Assembly: GCA_020747065.1 (NCBI GenBank)
Contig: JAGMVK010000003.1
Location: forward strand, 992,001 to 1,056,000
Direction: 5' to 3'
Source of the DNA: Cadophora sp. MPI-SDFR-AT-0126
Taxonomy: Eukaryota; Ascomycota; Leotiomycetes; Helotiales; Ploettnerulaceae
Length of the DNA stretch: 64,000 bases
The notes under the pieces: generated by a model
Told to the model about the DNA's origin: nothing
The model's database searches: none
Seen by the model: only the letters and a program-made list of their open reading frames with translations
Translations under genes and position numbers: made by a program
Shown here: positions 22,413 through 34,258 of the stretch, one piece after another
How the letters are laid out: the number at the start of each line of letters is the position of its first letter
Position numbering within the stretch: position 1 is the stretch's first letter

Positions 22413-23936
22413 TCAAAGTCTCGCTCGGTCGCTGCCATAACCGCTCTTGCCCTTCACGGCCCCAAAAGCGCCGCCACCCTTTCCAAACATTGCTCTCAGA
22501 TCTCTCGCTAACCATTCTGGTTGTTCTGTAGCATAGAAATGGCCTCCAGCATCATTCTCAGCCTCGTAGACGACTAACCCAAGAGTACGACACCATGTTT
22601 TCGGATATAACATCAATTCTTTAGGGTTGTATGCTGTTCACATGTCAGAAAGAATCACATCCAGCAAGGTGCCTGGAAACTTACCCAGTCCTAGCTTCAC
22701 ACCAATATAACTACTGGTCTCCTGAGAAGTTATCCTTCCAGGTCCAGGCTGAGTATGTTGCACTTCATAATAGATCCTGTGTGCTGCTCCAGGTCCCATC
22801 CGACTGAATTGATAAATACTGATCCCTAGAGGATGGGTAATCAGCAATCTTTGGGTCGGCGATATCTTGAGTGTGTGATGGATGATCGCAACGTAATGAA
22901 GGCAAAAAAGAATGGATCACTCCAATACATACATGTAAGAATTTCATCATCTGTCCACGGATGACCATCAGTCCAATCGTGCAACTTCTCGTAAATCCAG
23001 GCTAGGAGAGCTACTGGTGAATCATTCAAAGCATAAGCTGAACGCTGTCAGTAAAATGTTCACAAGGCCCCGGATTTGGAGCTTTTACCCAAGGTCTGCG
23101 GCTTCGTTGACTGAGTCAAGTTGTACCCTCTGCCCTCCCTCAAGAACCATTTTGTGCGCTTGAAACCATCCTCTTCCCTCTTTGAATAGGACGTGAGAGA
23201 GTGCTGCAGCGCCAGAATGGGATTCTTTTTGAATGTTGGAGGATGGGCATGGAGCATGTTAATATGGCTGGCTTTACAGTGGTCTGGATACAGATAACCA
23301 ATAGAACGTGTGATTGTGAAACCCCAATCGCCTCCCTGAGTGACGTATTCGTTGTAGCCCAGTGAAAGCATCAACTTATGGCAAGTTTCAGCGTACTGTG
23401 CAGCGGCGAAGCCTCGTTTCTTTGGCCCTTCACTGAATCCGAAATTAGGAAGAGAAGGCGCAACAACGTGAAATGCTGGACCGCCAGGCTCGGAGAGAAG
23501 AGGAAGAATTTTGAGAACTTCTATGAAAGATCCTGGCCCTATTCCTGGTGAGTTAAGTCCAAGAGTCATGGGGTGTGGACAGGAACATACAGCCGTGGAC
23601 AAACAAGAGTGGAATGGCATTCTCCACTTCGCTTCTTTGCCAGACGAAATGAATATCCAAGTCACCGAAACCCTCAACGTTAATTGGAGTATGAAACTGA
23701 GGGACTTGATTCAATCGTGTCTCTGCTTGTCTCCAATCCCATTGCTCCCAAGCTTTCGTGAGCCTTTTGACGTCCGTCAATGGTACGCCCAAATCCCATT
23801 CCGAAGCTGCCAACTCATCAGAAAATTCGGCCAAAGACAGCTTGGTCTTGAGGTTGTCAATCTTGTCCTGAGAAATGGAGATTGTGTATGGTTCTGGTGC
23901 CACGGTCATGATGGTGTCTTCAGTTGAAATGCTCAT
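22413..23936 (-). CDS. Epoxide hydrolase, EHN plus alpha/beta-hydrolase (microsomal type)
   Basis: Five exons (23936-23591, 23538-23089, 23037-22933, 22825-22685, 22633-22413) with introns of 52, 51, 107 and 51 nt encode 420 residues, the usual family length. The N-terminal lid domain (about 17-110) leads into the oxyanion motif LLFVHGWPGSF, formed across the first splice. The nucleophile is Asp186 in QGGDWG, and the catalytic His is His379 in [35 protein letters not shown] sequence (in shorter blocks across splice 3) is typical of the microsomal EPHX1 group. It hydrolyses epoxides to diols. No signal anchor is visible, so it is probably soluble. A clean TATA-like tract lies about 150 bp upstream. 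Confidence 0.93.
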
Positions 23937-24080
23937 GAACGAAGAGAAGTGACAACATCGACCTTGAATTATTGGATGGACTTGACTTGCGACCAGAAAT
24001 AGATGAGAGTGTACGAAATACGATAGTAGACAGATACCACCTAGAAGCGTGTGTATTCAATGATAGGCCTGTCCTGCTGC

Positions 24081-24094
24081 TTATATATATAGAA
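24081..24094 (-). promoter_or_regulatory. TATA-like element of the epoxide hydrolase gene
   Basis: Perfect alternating TATATATATA tract about 150 bp before the epoxide hydrolase ATG, at a plausible distance for a TATA box. Position is the only support. Confidence 0.35.
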
Positions 24095-24428
24095 TCATCA
24101 TAGTTCCCCTCGCTCGTCTCTGTTCCCCGAGGTAGAGGAGAGTTGCCGAGACAAGAATTGGAGCTCCGCTACGCTTCGGGACGCTACCCAGGCGGCGTGC
24201 CGGCTTAGTTCAGCATCAGGGAAGAAAAGCTTACATAATTATTGTATTGTATTGTGGTAACACGACACGACACCACATCCCACTCACTCTACACATAACA
24301 TAACGTTATCTGCTGCCTGGATTACATTACATTACACTACTCACCTAACTACCCAGATTATGCTTTAGTTGCATCCACATCCACAGCAATATACATATCC
24401 ACGAATGCGAGCCGGCTCAGTCAGTCAG

Positions 24429-24445
24429 GAAGGAAGGAAGGAAGG
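24429..24445. repeat. (GGAA)4 microsatellite
   Basis: Short GGAA tandem tract upstream of the epoxide hydrolase gene. Confidence 0.9.
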
Positions 24446-24609
24446 ATCTATCCATTGCCTTCCTTACCTTTGCCTTTCTTTGCGTTTACCTTGGCTTGCA
24501 TTATCTCAGCTCATTGTTATTATTGCCCCTGGGGAGCCAGTGCAGTCTCATTGGCTCATGTGCGGGGACCCCGGATTGTTAGTCTCCCCGACGCACCATC
24601 CCATCCCTT

Positions 24610-24740
24610 GCCGTCTCTTTCCCCTTTCCCCTTTCCCCTTCCCCTTCCCCGCTCCATTTCTTTCTCCTCTACTACTCTCCACTTCTCTTCTCTCTTGCTA
24701 CTTCTCTTCTTCCTTCCCCCTTCCCCCTTCCCCCTTCTCT
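24610..24740. repeat. Pyrimidine-rich tandem tract
   Basis: CCCCTTT units followed by TTCCCCC units, almost purely C/T on the plus strand. Confidence 0.85.
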
Positions 24741-25441
24741 CTCTTATTCCTTCTTCTCCATCAAAAGATCAACAGGATTTCCCTTGCTGAGCTCATCAAA
24801 TCCATTGCATTCCCTTGACGAAGCACACCCAATTTATCACTGCAATTACGCCTTCTCATTCCTTTATCGTCTTGGGCTTACTGGCTGGCCAGTCACTCTC
24901 GCGAGACGAAAAGTGCACCGCCGGCGGAAGAGGGAGTCGTGACTCTTCGACTCCACCCAAACCTGGGTATCTGCTTCCGAAGTCATTGTGTCTATATATA
25001 CCTGCACAATATCGCCCATACCCTCTACTGTGGCCTCCATCCAAATGATGCCTTGCGGGACCGACAGTGACTGTTACACGAACCTGGCTGGCATTATCTC
25101 TTCCCGGGATAGGTGGTGACCTAGCGTCTCACTTGGAGCTTGTATCGCGTCAAGACTTCATGGACTTCCGACTGCCTAAGCAAGCTGGTTGGTGCAATCG
25201 GTTCACCTACTTCACGCTGTCCAGCTGATGAACCCCGTGTCCGAACGACGTAATGATGCGTTTCCGTTCATTTTTGCACAGATGCAGCTAGACAAATAGT
25301 CTTGTGAGAGCGGCAGAGCGCTCAATGCTAAATTCCATCGATTCTAATGCTTCTAGAACAGTACTGTACAGTCTATCGTCTATGGTCTATTCCTCTAAAG
25401 TCTACCGCGCAGACACCCCCTCCACCAATGGAATCATCCAT

Positions 25442-25993
25442 TTACACGTACTTGCACATCATGGCAACCATGAGATCGAACAATCCGATGGCCTCGACGA
25501 AAGCGAAACCGAGAATGGCGTAGGAGAAGAGTTGTCCGCGCATGCTTGGGTTGCGGGCGACGGAGGTCAAGAGAGCGGCGAAGACCATACCGATACCGAT
25601 ACCGGCACCACCTAGACCGATGGCAGCGGAACCCATACCCAAGTTCTGGGAGACTTGGACCATGGCAGTAGCGATCTCAGAGTTGAATGAACGGGTGGTT
25701 TGGCGGCCCATGGCATTACGAGTGGTGGCAGCAAGGATCTGGGAAGCTTGTTGACGCTTCATGGTCTGGAGAGGAGCACTGGAGCGGACGCCTATGCCGG
25801 GTGTCAGTCAATTGGACAGTGGCAGACAGCCATTGACTTTTACAAAGCTTGGGCGGGATGGATTCATACCGGAGAAGGCACGCTGGGAGACAGCATTGGC
25901 CTTGACGCTGCTGCGGACGACAGGGCGAGCGACCTTGATGGAGGTTGAGCCCATGAGAGAGGCGACCTTAGGGGCGAACATGCGTGCGGCCAT
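25442..25993 (-). CDS. atp9: ATP synthase subunit 9 (F0 c-ring), nuclear-encoded
   Basis: Exons 25993-25870 and 25791-25442, with a 78-nt intron (GTATGA...CATAG), encode 157 residues. The first 75 or so are a mitochondrial presequence rich in Ala, Arg and Ser with no acidic residues at the start (MAARMFAPKV). The mature part is the two-helix hairpin: NLGMGSAAIGLGGAGIGIGM, the polar loop RNPSMRGQ, and the second helix with the proton-carrying Glu141 in GFAFVEAIGLFDLM. Subunits assemble into the rotating c-ring of mitochondrial ATP synthase. The last residues (CKYV) overlap a good donor sequence (GTACGT), so the extreme C-terminus might be spliced differently. Confidence 0.95.
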
Positions 25994-27631
25994 TGTGTAT
26001 GAGGATGTGTGAGATGTGGAGATGATTGGAAGACGAAAGTCTGGAGAAGATGGAGAGGAGAGGTGAAGCTGTGCTGGAATTGATGATTTCAAGAGGCAGC
26101 AGAAAGGATGGGAGCTCGAGGAAAAGAATTTTCTCGAGAACGCGAGGACAGAAAACCGCTCTCGTCTAAGAGCTCCCTCCACGCAGTGATCTGAGGGCGT
26201 TGGCCGGCAGGCGGAAAGGGCTCGGTTAGGTTTGAGGCCTCAAAGTCACTTGTCCTTTTTGAGGCTCGAATGTTATAGGGGTGGATCTGAGAATGGGTCC
26301 TGAAGTGGGCGCGACATAGCTTTGGACAGCATCAACTGGATGGCCGAGTCGCACATGATGGATAGGCCGTGGAGCTCAACAGAGCAGTGGTTGGGTCGGA
26401 AGATCGCGGATATTGGGAGTGGGCGGGTGGATAAGACAGCGAGATTTCTGTCTCATTCCTTGTTTGCTTCTTGTGGTCAGGTTCAAACTTCAAGTGCAAG
26501 TTACGGGTTTTGGGCTCAGAGCTTGTGTGTTCAATTGGCAAAGAAAGACTTGCCAGTGCAAGCAAGTATGTGCGAGCATCATGACGAAGCCGTCTTTTGC
26601 AGAGACCTGCTATACTGATTGAGATTCTGCAGCCGGGCTTGTGGCTACAAGAATTTCCTTCGGAGCTCCTATCCAATGCAGATGCGAAATTGACGTCTGT
26701 CGGCAAGGAAAGAAAAGTCTGCATTGCGCTCTTTGCAAGACAGGGATTAATTATGGATTTTCAGCCTCATTCTACCAGGGTTATGACTAGCGAGCCGACA
26801 TACCACCGCTGGTCCGACTTTTTCCGGTGAAAAGGGGAAAAGGGGGCATGCACTGCAACTGTGCACTCATGTGCATGCATACTTACATACATGCTTGACA
26901 TTTACTTAGTAGTTTAATTTAATGCACAGCGTCGTTCTGATCTTCCACAGCATCGTCGCAGAACTGTTTGTGTGTTCCAGATCTTCAATCGACGAATTGC
27001 TTGAGGTGTGGAGTAAATCTTTCTGACGGTGGCTTTGACGCGGGCCGGCCAAGGAAAAGTACCTTACTGAGCTGAGTGCACGAGGACCGCTGGGCGACGT
27101 TGCCCATGGATAGGTAATTAATTATAATGGGAGTGAACCAGATCGCGAGGGTGGAGTGGGAGTTAATCTCATTTTTGGGTCTTATTTTCAATTAGCACCA
27201 GCGAGCGCCCGCCCGCCACTCAGCCACCTCTGACAGTCAGCTCTCCATACTTCGTAGCCCCTTTTAGCACCAGCTCGTTATTGCCTCGGGACAGTGCGAT
27301 ACTTTCGTACTGTACTACATGAACTGTGCTGCACTGTATTGTGCCGTACCGTACCTGACTTGCCTTGGACCCCTTGCTCTTTTCTCTACCTTCCGTCCTC
27401 TGGCCCGGATACTATGCCGATAACGGGAAAATGTTTATCGGCTCTCTGGGATATCGGGTCACGATTCTGGGTGCATTGTGCAGGTCTCCTTCAGCTCACG
27501 AGAAGAAAGGTTATGTGTTACTTTCGGGCATGATACTCAGGAAATTAGTTTCATTGCGATTCCAAGATAAAAAATGCTCGTCGTCATTGAATTAATATAA
27601 TCGGTTATCTACCTTATGCTTCGTTCATATG
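25994..27631. other. Intergenic, atp9 promoter and akr1 3' flank
   Basis: 1.6 kb without a recognisable gene. The part next to 25,993 is the atp9 leader and promoter. No repeat, RNA gene or conserved motif was found in the rest. Confidence 0.5.
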
Positions 27632-30062
27632 TCATACGTTGTCATCAGCAGGCACACTCTCATATGCCCCTTCACCTACCCTGCTCCTCGTCATCATCAA
27701 CCGAGGTGTCTCATACATAGCCGTATAGTCCACCACCTGCCCCCCGAGCATCGCAGTGCCGTTCTCTCTCTTCCCAAATACTGGTGCTGGATCACACCAG
27801 AAGTCCTTGCAATTACCCACGCAGCCATTGGAGAAAGGGTTTCGGTTACGTCGAGGACGGTTGGCCCCTTTGTAGTCGAGGGCTGTCTCTACGAAGGTAT
27901 CCACCCCCAGGATCTTCTTCCATTGCGAAAAACAGCTAGCCTTGTGATGATTGTGACCAGGCGCGTGTGTAGGGGGCAAAGCCGGATCAGGGCCTAGGCC
28001 GGTGTTGCCAATTTGAGCTCCAGCTCGTGATGTTGTTCCGGTCGTGAGAGCTGACGTGAAAGCTTCTGAGACTTTACTTCCGTGGTCGTGATGCGATCCC
28101 CGCATATTCTCCCACGTTGTCATGGCTCTAGAAATCTGCACCAATTGAACAAAGAGTAGCATTGTGACCCACGTCAACTGTAATACCCCCCAAATCACCA
28201 ACACTAAAGTGAAAGGATCCGAGTTTACTATGCGGCATAATGGTTCCGCTAAAATGTTGCAGTCTGGACTTCCATCCTCGCTTAGGGTTTCGAAGTCTTC
28301 AAACCTGTTAAACTTGTGCCAATACAGAATGGGAGCAACTCACACCCTAGGGCAATCCTCACAAGAAAGAATAGGCCAACTTCCAGGGAAATCAAATACA
28401 GGAAGAACTGGCGATGGTTGTTGATCCCGATGCAGTTATAGACCCAAGGACAATGACTACAAGTGAATCAGAATCTTGCATGTAGATTGGAACATCAAAC
28501 TTACTGGTCATGCTTTGCTACGCATCGATTACATCTTTTGCAGTGCTTGCTTCTCAATGGTTGTCTAACCATGCAGGGAACGCAGAAATTGCTCTCATCA
28601 AACTTCCACAAAGATAGCAGTTCATCAATGACAGCTTTCTGTTGAGTGAGCCCACCAAGCTTTGGAACAAACCCAGGCTCGTAAAACATTGTGCAGAAGT
28701 AAAAGTAGCCACACAGACTGTAAGATATTCCGAATGCAATGTTGCTTAGTGGGTATGCAGAGAAGGTCCCTGCAGCTTCTTAGTCAAGCCAGATGAGGTT
28801 ATGCGATTTCTCTCACCAGGGAGTATATATGTTAGCCACCTGAGTCCCACCCAGAAAAGAGTTCCGGCAAATATTCCTGCCAGCCAGGGCTAGCCTGTCA
28901 GTGAGATTCCCAACACAATAGAAAATCTTACCGTTTTGTGAATATGCCTCATATCAGACGGTGCATACTCCATTACTTGTAGCGCAACCCATTGTAGTGT
29001 GTAGCCTGCTAACAGAGCAAGAGGCACACCTGCAAATACAACCATGTGGCTTGAAATCATTACCATGACCCAGATTATCATGAAAGGCCAGAAGAAGAAG
29101 AACTTGTTCATAAACCCCCGCTTATCTTTCAGCAGCCATGAAGACATTGGGAACTCAAGGTTTCTCGGCATCCCATCCTCGTCATACCCGCATTCTTTCA
29201 AGGCTCGGTACCACATCCTCTGCGTCTTCATTTCCTCTGCTGTAATGGCTGGCGTCTTCCCCGTCAACGTTTCGGCGAATCGATCTGAGCCATACTCAAT
29301 TAGTTTCTGGATACAGCCTTGCGAGCCTTTGACAAGAGCCCAGTGTAGCGACGTAAATCCAGTCTCGTCGGTGGCATGCACATCAGCTCCCCACCTCAAA
29401 AATAGGTCTACACATGCAGGATACCCCTTATACGCCGCCCACATCAAGCAAGTATGCCCCTGGAGATCAGGAATGTCAACATTGATATTCTGATGCAGCA
29501 AGAGGACAAGCAAGAAGATGTTGCCTTCGAATGTAGCAAGGTGGAGGATATTGTAGCCTTGAACATCGGTTACTAGAGGATCCGCACCATGTTCAAGCAA
29601 CAGATGCACGGTATAGTAATGACATCTCTGGGCGGCCCACATAGCCGGCGTGGCTACAGATTCCCCTCCTTTCTTATTGACGTCGGCTCCCGCATTCAAG
29701 AGGAATTGGCACATCGCATACTGGTTATTGATAGCGGCCCACTTGAAAGTAGTTAGCAAAATTGTTCAGACGAGACATTCGAATGCGGTTACATGTAATG
29801 GAGTGATTCCTTCAGCATCGCAAAATTGTGCATCAAATTTGCCGCTTTGGTAAAGTTTCTCGATTCCTTGGATGTCTCCAAGGCGCGCAAGTTGCATGAT
29901 GTCCTCCTCCGGACTTTGCTCTGGCCCTGATGGAAGCATGTCTTCCATCTCAACGTGATCGTCGCTCAACTTGGGCGCGACGGCCGCAGCCTTTCCATTG
30001 CCATTCGGAAGCATCAGCGAATTATTTTGGATTGTTGCTGCTGCAGTCTTTGGGTCGGACAT
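27632..30062 (-). CDS. akr1: Palmitoyltransferase AKR1 (ankyrin repeats plus DHHC)
   Basis: Six exons: 30062-29793, 29741-28932, 28889-28817, 28769-28505, 28456-28344 and 28296-27632, giving about 731 residues. An acidic N-terminus is followed by six or so ankyrin repeats (about 65-260, for example [14 protein letters not shown] and [20 protein letters not shown]). Four membrane helices and the cysteine-rich DHHC domain come next, with [21 protein letters not shown] and the active site D472-H473-H474-C475, whose second codon is split by intron 4. It S-acylates proteins at the Golgi; yeast Akr1 acylates Yck2. Intron 5 is uncertain: 28343-28297 (GTGAGT...AAG) fits the donor and branch best, while 28345-28305 would add two residues. 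It is divergent from srp102. Confidence 0.92.
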
Positions 30063-30489
30063 GTCAAGCGTCGAGGATACGGCAAAAGCGGCAAAGGGGT
30101 TGACTTCTGGGCTGACTGGTCGATGGTTTGGGCGAGTTTGCTGATGGCAAGTTTCGGAACTATGAGTTGCTGGTCAATAGACACATGCCGTCGGCGATTG
30201 AGACAGATGGATAGATGGACGAGGGAGGATTGAAAGAGTAGAGACTCTTCATGCGCAGGCTGCGACTTTTAGGGGTTTGGATTTGGAGCTCGCGAGGCTG
30301 ATGAATTACCAGGGTCTAAGCCTCGTCGGTACTTAAGTACTTGTCGCTTCAAAGAAGCTCCGCCCTCCGCGTTACATACCTCACCTTCCATCACTACTAG
30401 TCGAGCACCAATACTAACACCAGAGCTCCAGCTCTGCAGCCTTAAGGATCTTTTGGTATCTTGATGCTGGGTTCTGCGTGTCGGTAACA
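30063..30489. promoter_or_regulatory. Bidirectional akr1 / srp102 promoter region
   Basis: 427 bp between divergent start codons of akr1 and the SRP receptor beta gene. It must contain both promoters and leaders. No specific site was identified. Confidence 0.6.
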
Positions 30490-31409
30490 ATGTCTTCCTC
30501 AACGATACAAGAGTGGGCACATGCTCTTCTCACTCCTTCGCCTCTTGGCCTCGTCATTGCTGTTTTTATGGCCATCTCCATCCCTATTTTACTTCATAGC
30601 TTCGTTTTCCGGACCAGTGGACTCGTAACTCTTCCTTCTATCGTTCTGATCGGTCCAAGTGGTTCTGGGAAGACTTCCCTCCTAACCTTAGTACTTTCCC
30701 ACCCCCAGATCTAGCACCGTGAAAACTGACTAGGAGACAGTTTGAACGGGGTGCACATGCATTGACTCATACCTCCCAAACTCCTATCGCTGTAGAATGT
30801 CACCTACCAATTGGGACAGTAGCCAGGTCGAATCAGTATCGCTCAGTCAACGACCCCTCGAACCAAGTACACAAGAAGTTCCTCCTAGTCGACACCCCCG
30901 GCCATGGCAAGCTTCGTCACCATGCCCTGCAGAATATCACGTACCCGCAGAACCTGAAAGGCCTGATATTCGTTGTTGACGCAGCTACGTTGTCTCCGGG
31001 AGACGAAGGTCTGAGACAGACGGCCGATTATCTGCATGATGTCCTGTTGATTCTGCAGAAGAGAGTGGGAACCAAGGCGGCAAAAACGTCCAGGCAAATC
31101 TCGGTCTTGGTCGCGGCCAACAAGATGGATTTGTTTACCGCACTTCCGGTAGCTTTAGTGAAGAGTAGTCTTGAAGGTGAAATTACGAAAGTCAGGGTAT
31201 CAAGATCGAAAGGCCTCTTAGATTCTGGGATTGGTATGGACGACCCCGATGATGAGAAGGACGATTGGCTAGGCGAAATGGGATCCAAGGTATTCAAATT
31301 CTCGCAAATGGAGGAGTTCGATATAGCTATAGAAGTGGCTGGAGGCAACGTGATTGGTGATGGCCCTACTGTGGACAAGTGGTGGAAATGGATCTCAGAG
31401 AGGCTTTGA
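30490..31409 (+). CDS. srp102: Signal recognition particle receptor subunit beta
   Basis: Exons 30490-30690 and 30741-31409, with a 50-nt intron (GTACTT...GACAG, branch CTGAC), encode 289 residues. One N-terminal membrane helix (about 18-40) is followed by a Ras-like GTPase domain: P-loop GPSGSGKTS (55-63), switch-II DTPGHGK (118-124) and guanine motif NKMD (194-197). SR-beta anchors SR-alpha to the ER membrane and gates transfer of the ribosome to the translocon. Length and arrangement match yeast Srp102. The ATG at 30490 was chosen because nothing before it is conserved and the hydrophobic anchor follows directly. Confidence 0.93.
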
Positions 31410-31940
31410 TTTTCAGCTGCACGCGTCTAAAAGCATGATCCAATACGAAACGTCCTATGGCGCAATGTTTCGTGAGGGATGACACAATCCGCAAGATTGA
31501 GGACATCGCTACTATCACTTTCGCCAGTATCGCCGGGTCAAAATATGCAGATCTAGCAAAGCTATGGTGACGTACTATGGCGGAGGATTTATCAGTTTAC
31601 GGCTCTGATACTGGTAATGGAAATTCAGTCACAGCATTCCCAAATGTATGGTCAGCTGTGGCTAAAGGGAAGCGCCCTGGAATGTATCTCTTGTGATCAG
31701 TCCTTAAGTTTACTGGGACATGGACTTCAAGTCACCCGTGGAGCGCCATTCTAGCCCAGTCATATGGTTTGGACATAGTACGAGACCTTCTGGCCCGTCA
31801 ATCATAATTGCTTTCCGCATCTAAGCGGTTAAGTTCCAACGTACTCCAGTTTGTCTACCAGCCGACTTGTAGTTGTTGAATCTACTTAAACCCACTCGAA
31901 CACCAAACGCCAATCCGTTGCCACATCTTCTTGTTTAACA
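31410..31940. other. Convergent 3' region
   Basis: 3' flanks of srp102 and the cystathionine beta-synthase gene. No gene is seen. Confidence 0.5.
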
Positions 31941-33601
31941 TTATATGGAGGTCTGCTTGACCATCCAGGATAGCAGGTCAACCTTGGTCACCACTGCCAC
32001 CGGCTTCGAAAACCCACTGCTCTCGTCGCTGCTCTTCTCTGTTACGATAGCAGCGCTGTTCCACTCGAAGAACTTGCTCAGGGCAGAAAGTGGCGTATCA
32101 ACTGTGATTTCTACAAACTTCCTCTTTGGGGTATTTTGAGTTTTTCCATTTGAACCCTCTTCAACGCCATTAGATTTTGGCGCTGCGGAGAGATTGCTGA
32201 TGTCTTTAGGATCGGTGACGACTTCTGGAATGGAAGAGAAGTCAAACATGACATCCGAGACTGGGCTCTTGCCAGTTGCTCGGCCACGACTAATCCAACT
32301 CAGAAGATTACCAAGAGTCACCAGGCCGACAAGCTTTCCTCCGGTCGGTGCAAGAACAGGAAGTTGGTCAAAGCCCTTCTCTCTCATGGTTTCTACAGCT
32401 TCTGAGCATGGAGTATTTGCCAGAACAGTCGTCACTGGCTTAAGTCGAAGAGACTTGATAGTGGCGCCACGGTAAGGGTCCTTCTTGGTCGATGAATACT
32501 GAAGAATGGGCGATGGCGGCGAGGTCGTTGGAGGAGTTGGTGGCAGGAGATCGTTTGCTGCAAGCCAATCGTCGTCGGCGAATTTGCTGAGATAGCTACG
32601 AATGCTGTCAGGCAAGATAACCACTACGATGTCGTCTTTCCCGAGGCCGAGTTCTTTGACGCCTTTGACCATGGCTGCAATTGCACTTCCACTACTACCC
32701 CCAACTAAAAGACCCTCTTCGGCAATGAGTCTTCTGGCGTACGCAAAGGATTCTCGGTCATCAGTCTTGTACCATACATCTACGGCCTCGCGATCCAGCA
32801 CATCTGGAATGAAATCATATCCAATGCCTTCGACCTTGTATGCTTCATTTGCATGCTCCTGGTTCAACGATTCCGGCAAAGCAAGGATGGAGCCAAATGG
32901 ATCAGCAGCGATGACCTTGATATCAGGATTATGCTTCTTCAGGCCCCTCGACAAACCGGTAATTGTCCCTCCAGTTCCAGCACCAGCCACTATCGCCTTG
33001 ATTTGCCCAGAAGTTTGTTTCCATATCTCTTCTGCAGTTCCGTATTCATGGGCCAGAGGATTGTTGGTGTTTGCATATTGATCCAGAATGTGCGAATTGG
33101 GGATCTCTTTCTGGAGTCTCTTGGCTACACCGATATGAGATTCTGGAGAATCAAAGGCGGCTTGGGTTGGAGTGCGAATGATCGTTGCGCCAAGTGCTCG
33201 AAGAACTGCTACTTTCTCGGGTGACATCTTCTCGGGAAGCGTGATGATGGTCTTATAGCCCTTGATTGCCCCAACAAGTGCAAGGCCGATTCCACTGTAA
33301 AATATTAGATTCTCCCTGAAGCTACCGCAGGTTGATCCTACGTATTCCCACTGGTGGGCTCGATCAGAGTGTCCCCAGGTTTTATTCGTCCCGACCGCTC
33401 GGCCTCTTCAATCATCCGTAATGCGATGCGATCTTTGACACTTCCACCTGCGTTGAATAATTCGACCTTGGCATACACCTCGGATTCAATTCCCAGGCTC
33501 TGGGGGATCTTATTGAGTCGCACGAGGGGAGTATTGCCGATCAACTCGGTGGCACTTGCAGCAACGACTGGCGGAACAGCTGGTTGAGACTTGGTTGACA
33601 T
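31941..33601 (-). CDS. cys4: Cystathionine beta-synthase
   Basis: Exons 33601-33342 and 33294-31941, with a 47-nt intron (GTAGGA...TTACAG), encode 537 residues. It is a fold-type II PLP enzyme: [11 protein letters not shown], the PLP lysine Lys56 in [18 protein letters not shown] formed across the splice, the phosphate-binding GTGGTITG loop, and GGSSGSA. Two CBS domains follow in the C-terminal third (about 355-415 and 470-537), separated by a polar linker. It condenses serine with homocysteine in transsulfuration. As in yeast Cys4, there is no N-terminal haem-binding extension. Met at 33631 would add ten residues; 33601 (MSTKSQ) is preferred because the family homology starts shortly after. 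Confidence 0.94.
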
Positions 33602-34258
33602 GGCTGCTCTTTCTTTAGTGAACGTGAGCACTGGGAGGACACTGAATAAGAGAAGAAATTTGATGGTGTCTCGATATCGCGTTTGTGCTTCTGTACTCTT
33701 GCAAATTGCGTGATTTCTCAGTGAAAAGATGAAAAGAAGAATAGCTTCAAGAAAGAAAGAGTGAGACGCCGGCTATCCACGGTGCGGGGTGGGGTGTGTC
33801 GGCCCAGCGATAAGACGATAAGGCACCTCCGGGGCTGATTGCAGGTACGAAGCGAAGTACAGTAGCGAGCTTGCTTGCCCTGCCCTGCCCTGCCCTGCCC
33901 TGCCCTGTATGGAGTGGATAATTGCCGCTTTCTAAATTAAGCATTTAGCACTTCGAGACGTTGCACTAATCATGCACTTCTTGGCCAAGATTCGCAAACC
34001 ACTCCAACCCAACTAACCCATCGACTCAAGCTTCAGCTTCAGTCTTAACACCTCAGCTTCGCTCCTTTTGTATCAATCAGTCTCTTTCACACACCACGAC
34101 CACGACTCAATTGAAATCTACGACTGCTACGCTTGACAGCATTGAGTTACATCGTACAACTCGCGTTGGCCAAGCTCCAGCCAGGTTTGAACACCTGCCA
34201 GTCACTCGTTTTCATAGCACCCGACACAAAGGGGGAACACCGCATAGAGGTCGTCACC
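33602..34258. promoter_or_regulatory. Divergent cys4 / Kre9-like promoter region
   Basis: 657 bp between divergent start codons, with a pentanucleotide repeat at 33,876-33,907. The right part (about 33,980-34,258) is the C/A-rich leader of the Kre9-like gene. Confidence 0.5.
33876..33907. repeat. (CCTGC)6 pentanucleotide repeat
   Basis: About six CCTGC units in the cys4 / Kre9-like divergent promoter. Confidence 0.95.

Larger units (their letters stand above)
23937..25441. other. Intergenic with purine/pyrimidine tracts
   Basis: 1.5 kb without a supportable gene. The left part is the epoxide hydrolase promoter. 24,429-24,445 is (GGAA)n, and 24,610-24,740 is a long CCCCTTT/CTTCCCC pyrimidine tract. 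The open frames through these tracts are low-complexity. The right end is the 3' flank of the ATP synthase subunit 9 gene. Confidence 0.5.

Noticed and set aside
24369..24818. 149-codon plus-strand frame
   Set aside because: Made almost wholly from pyrimidine tracts (Pro/Ser/Leu/Phe runs); no domain.
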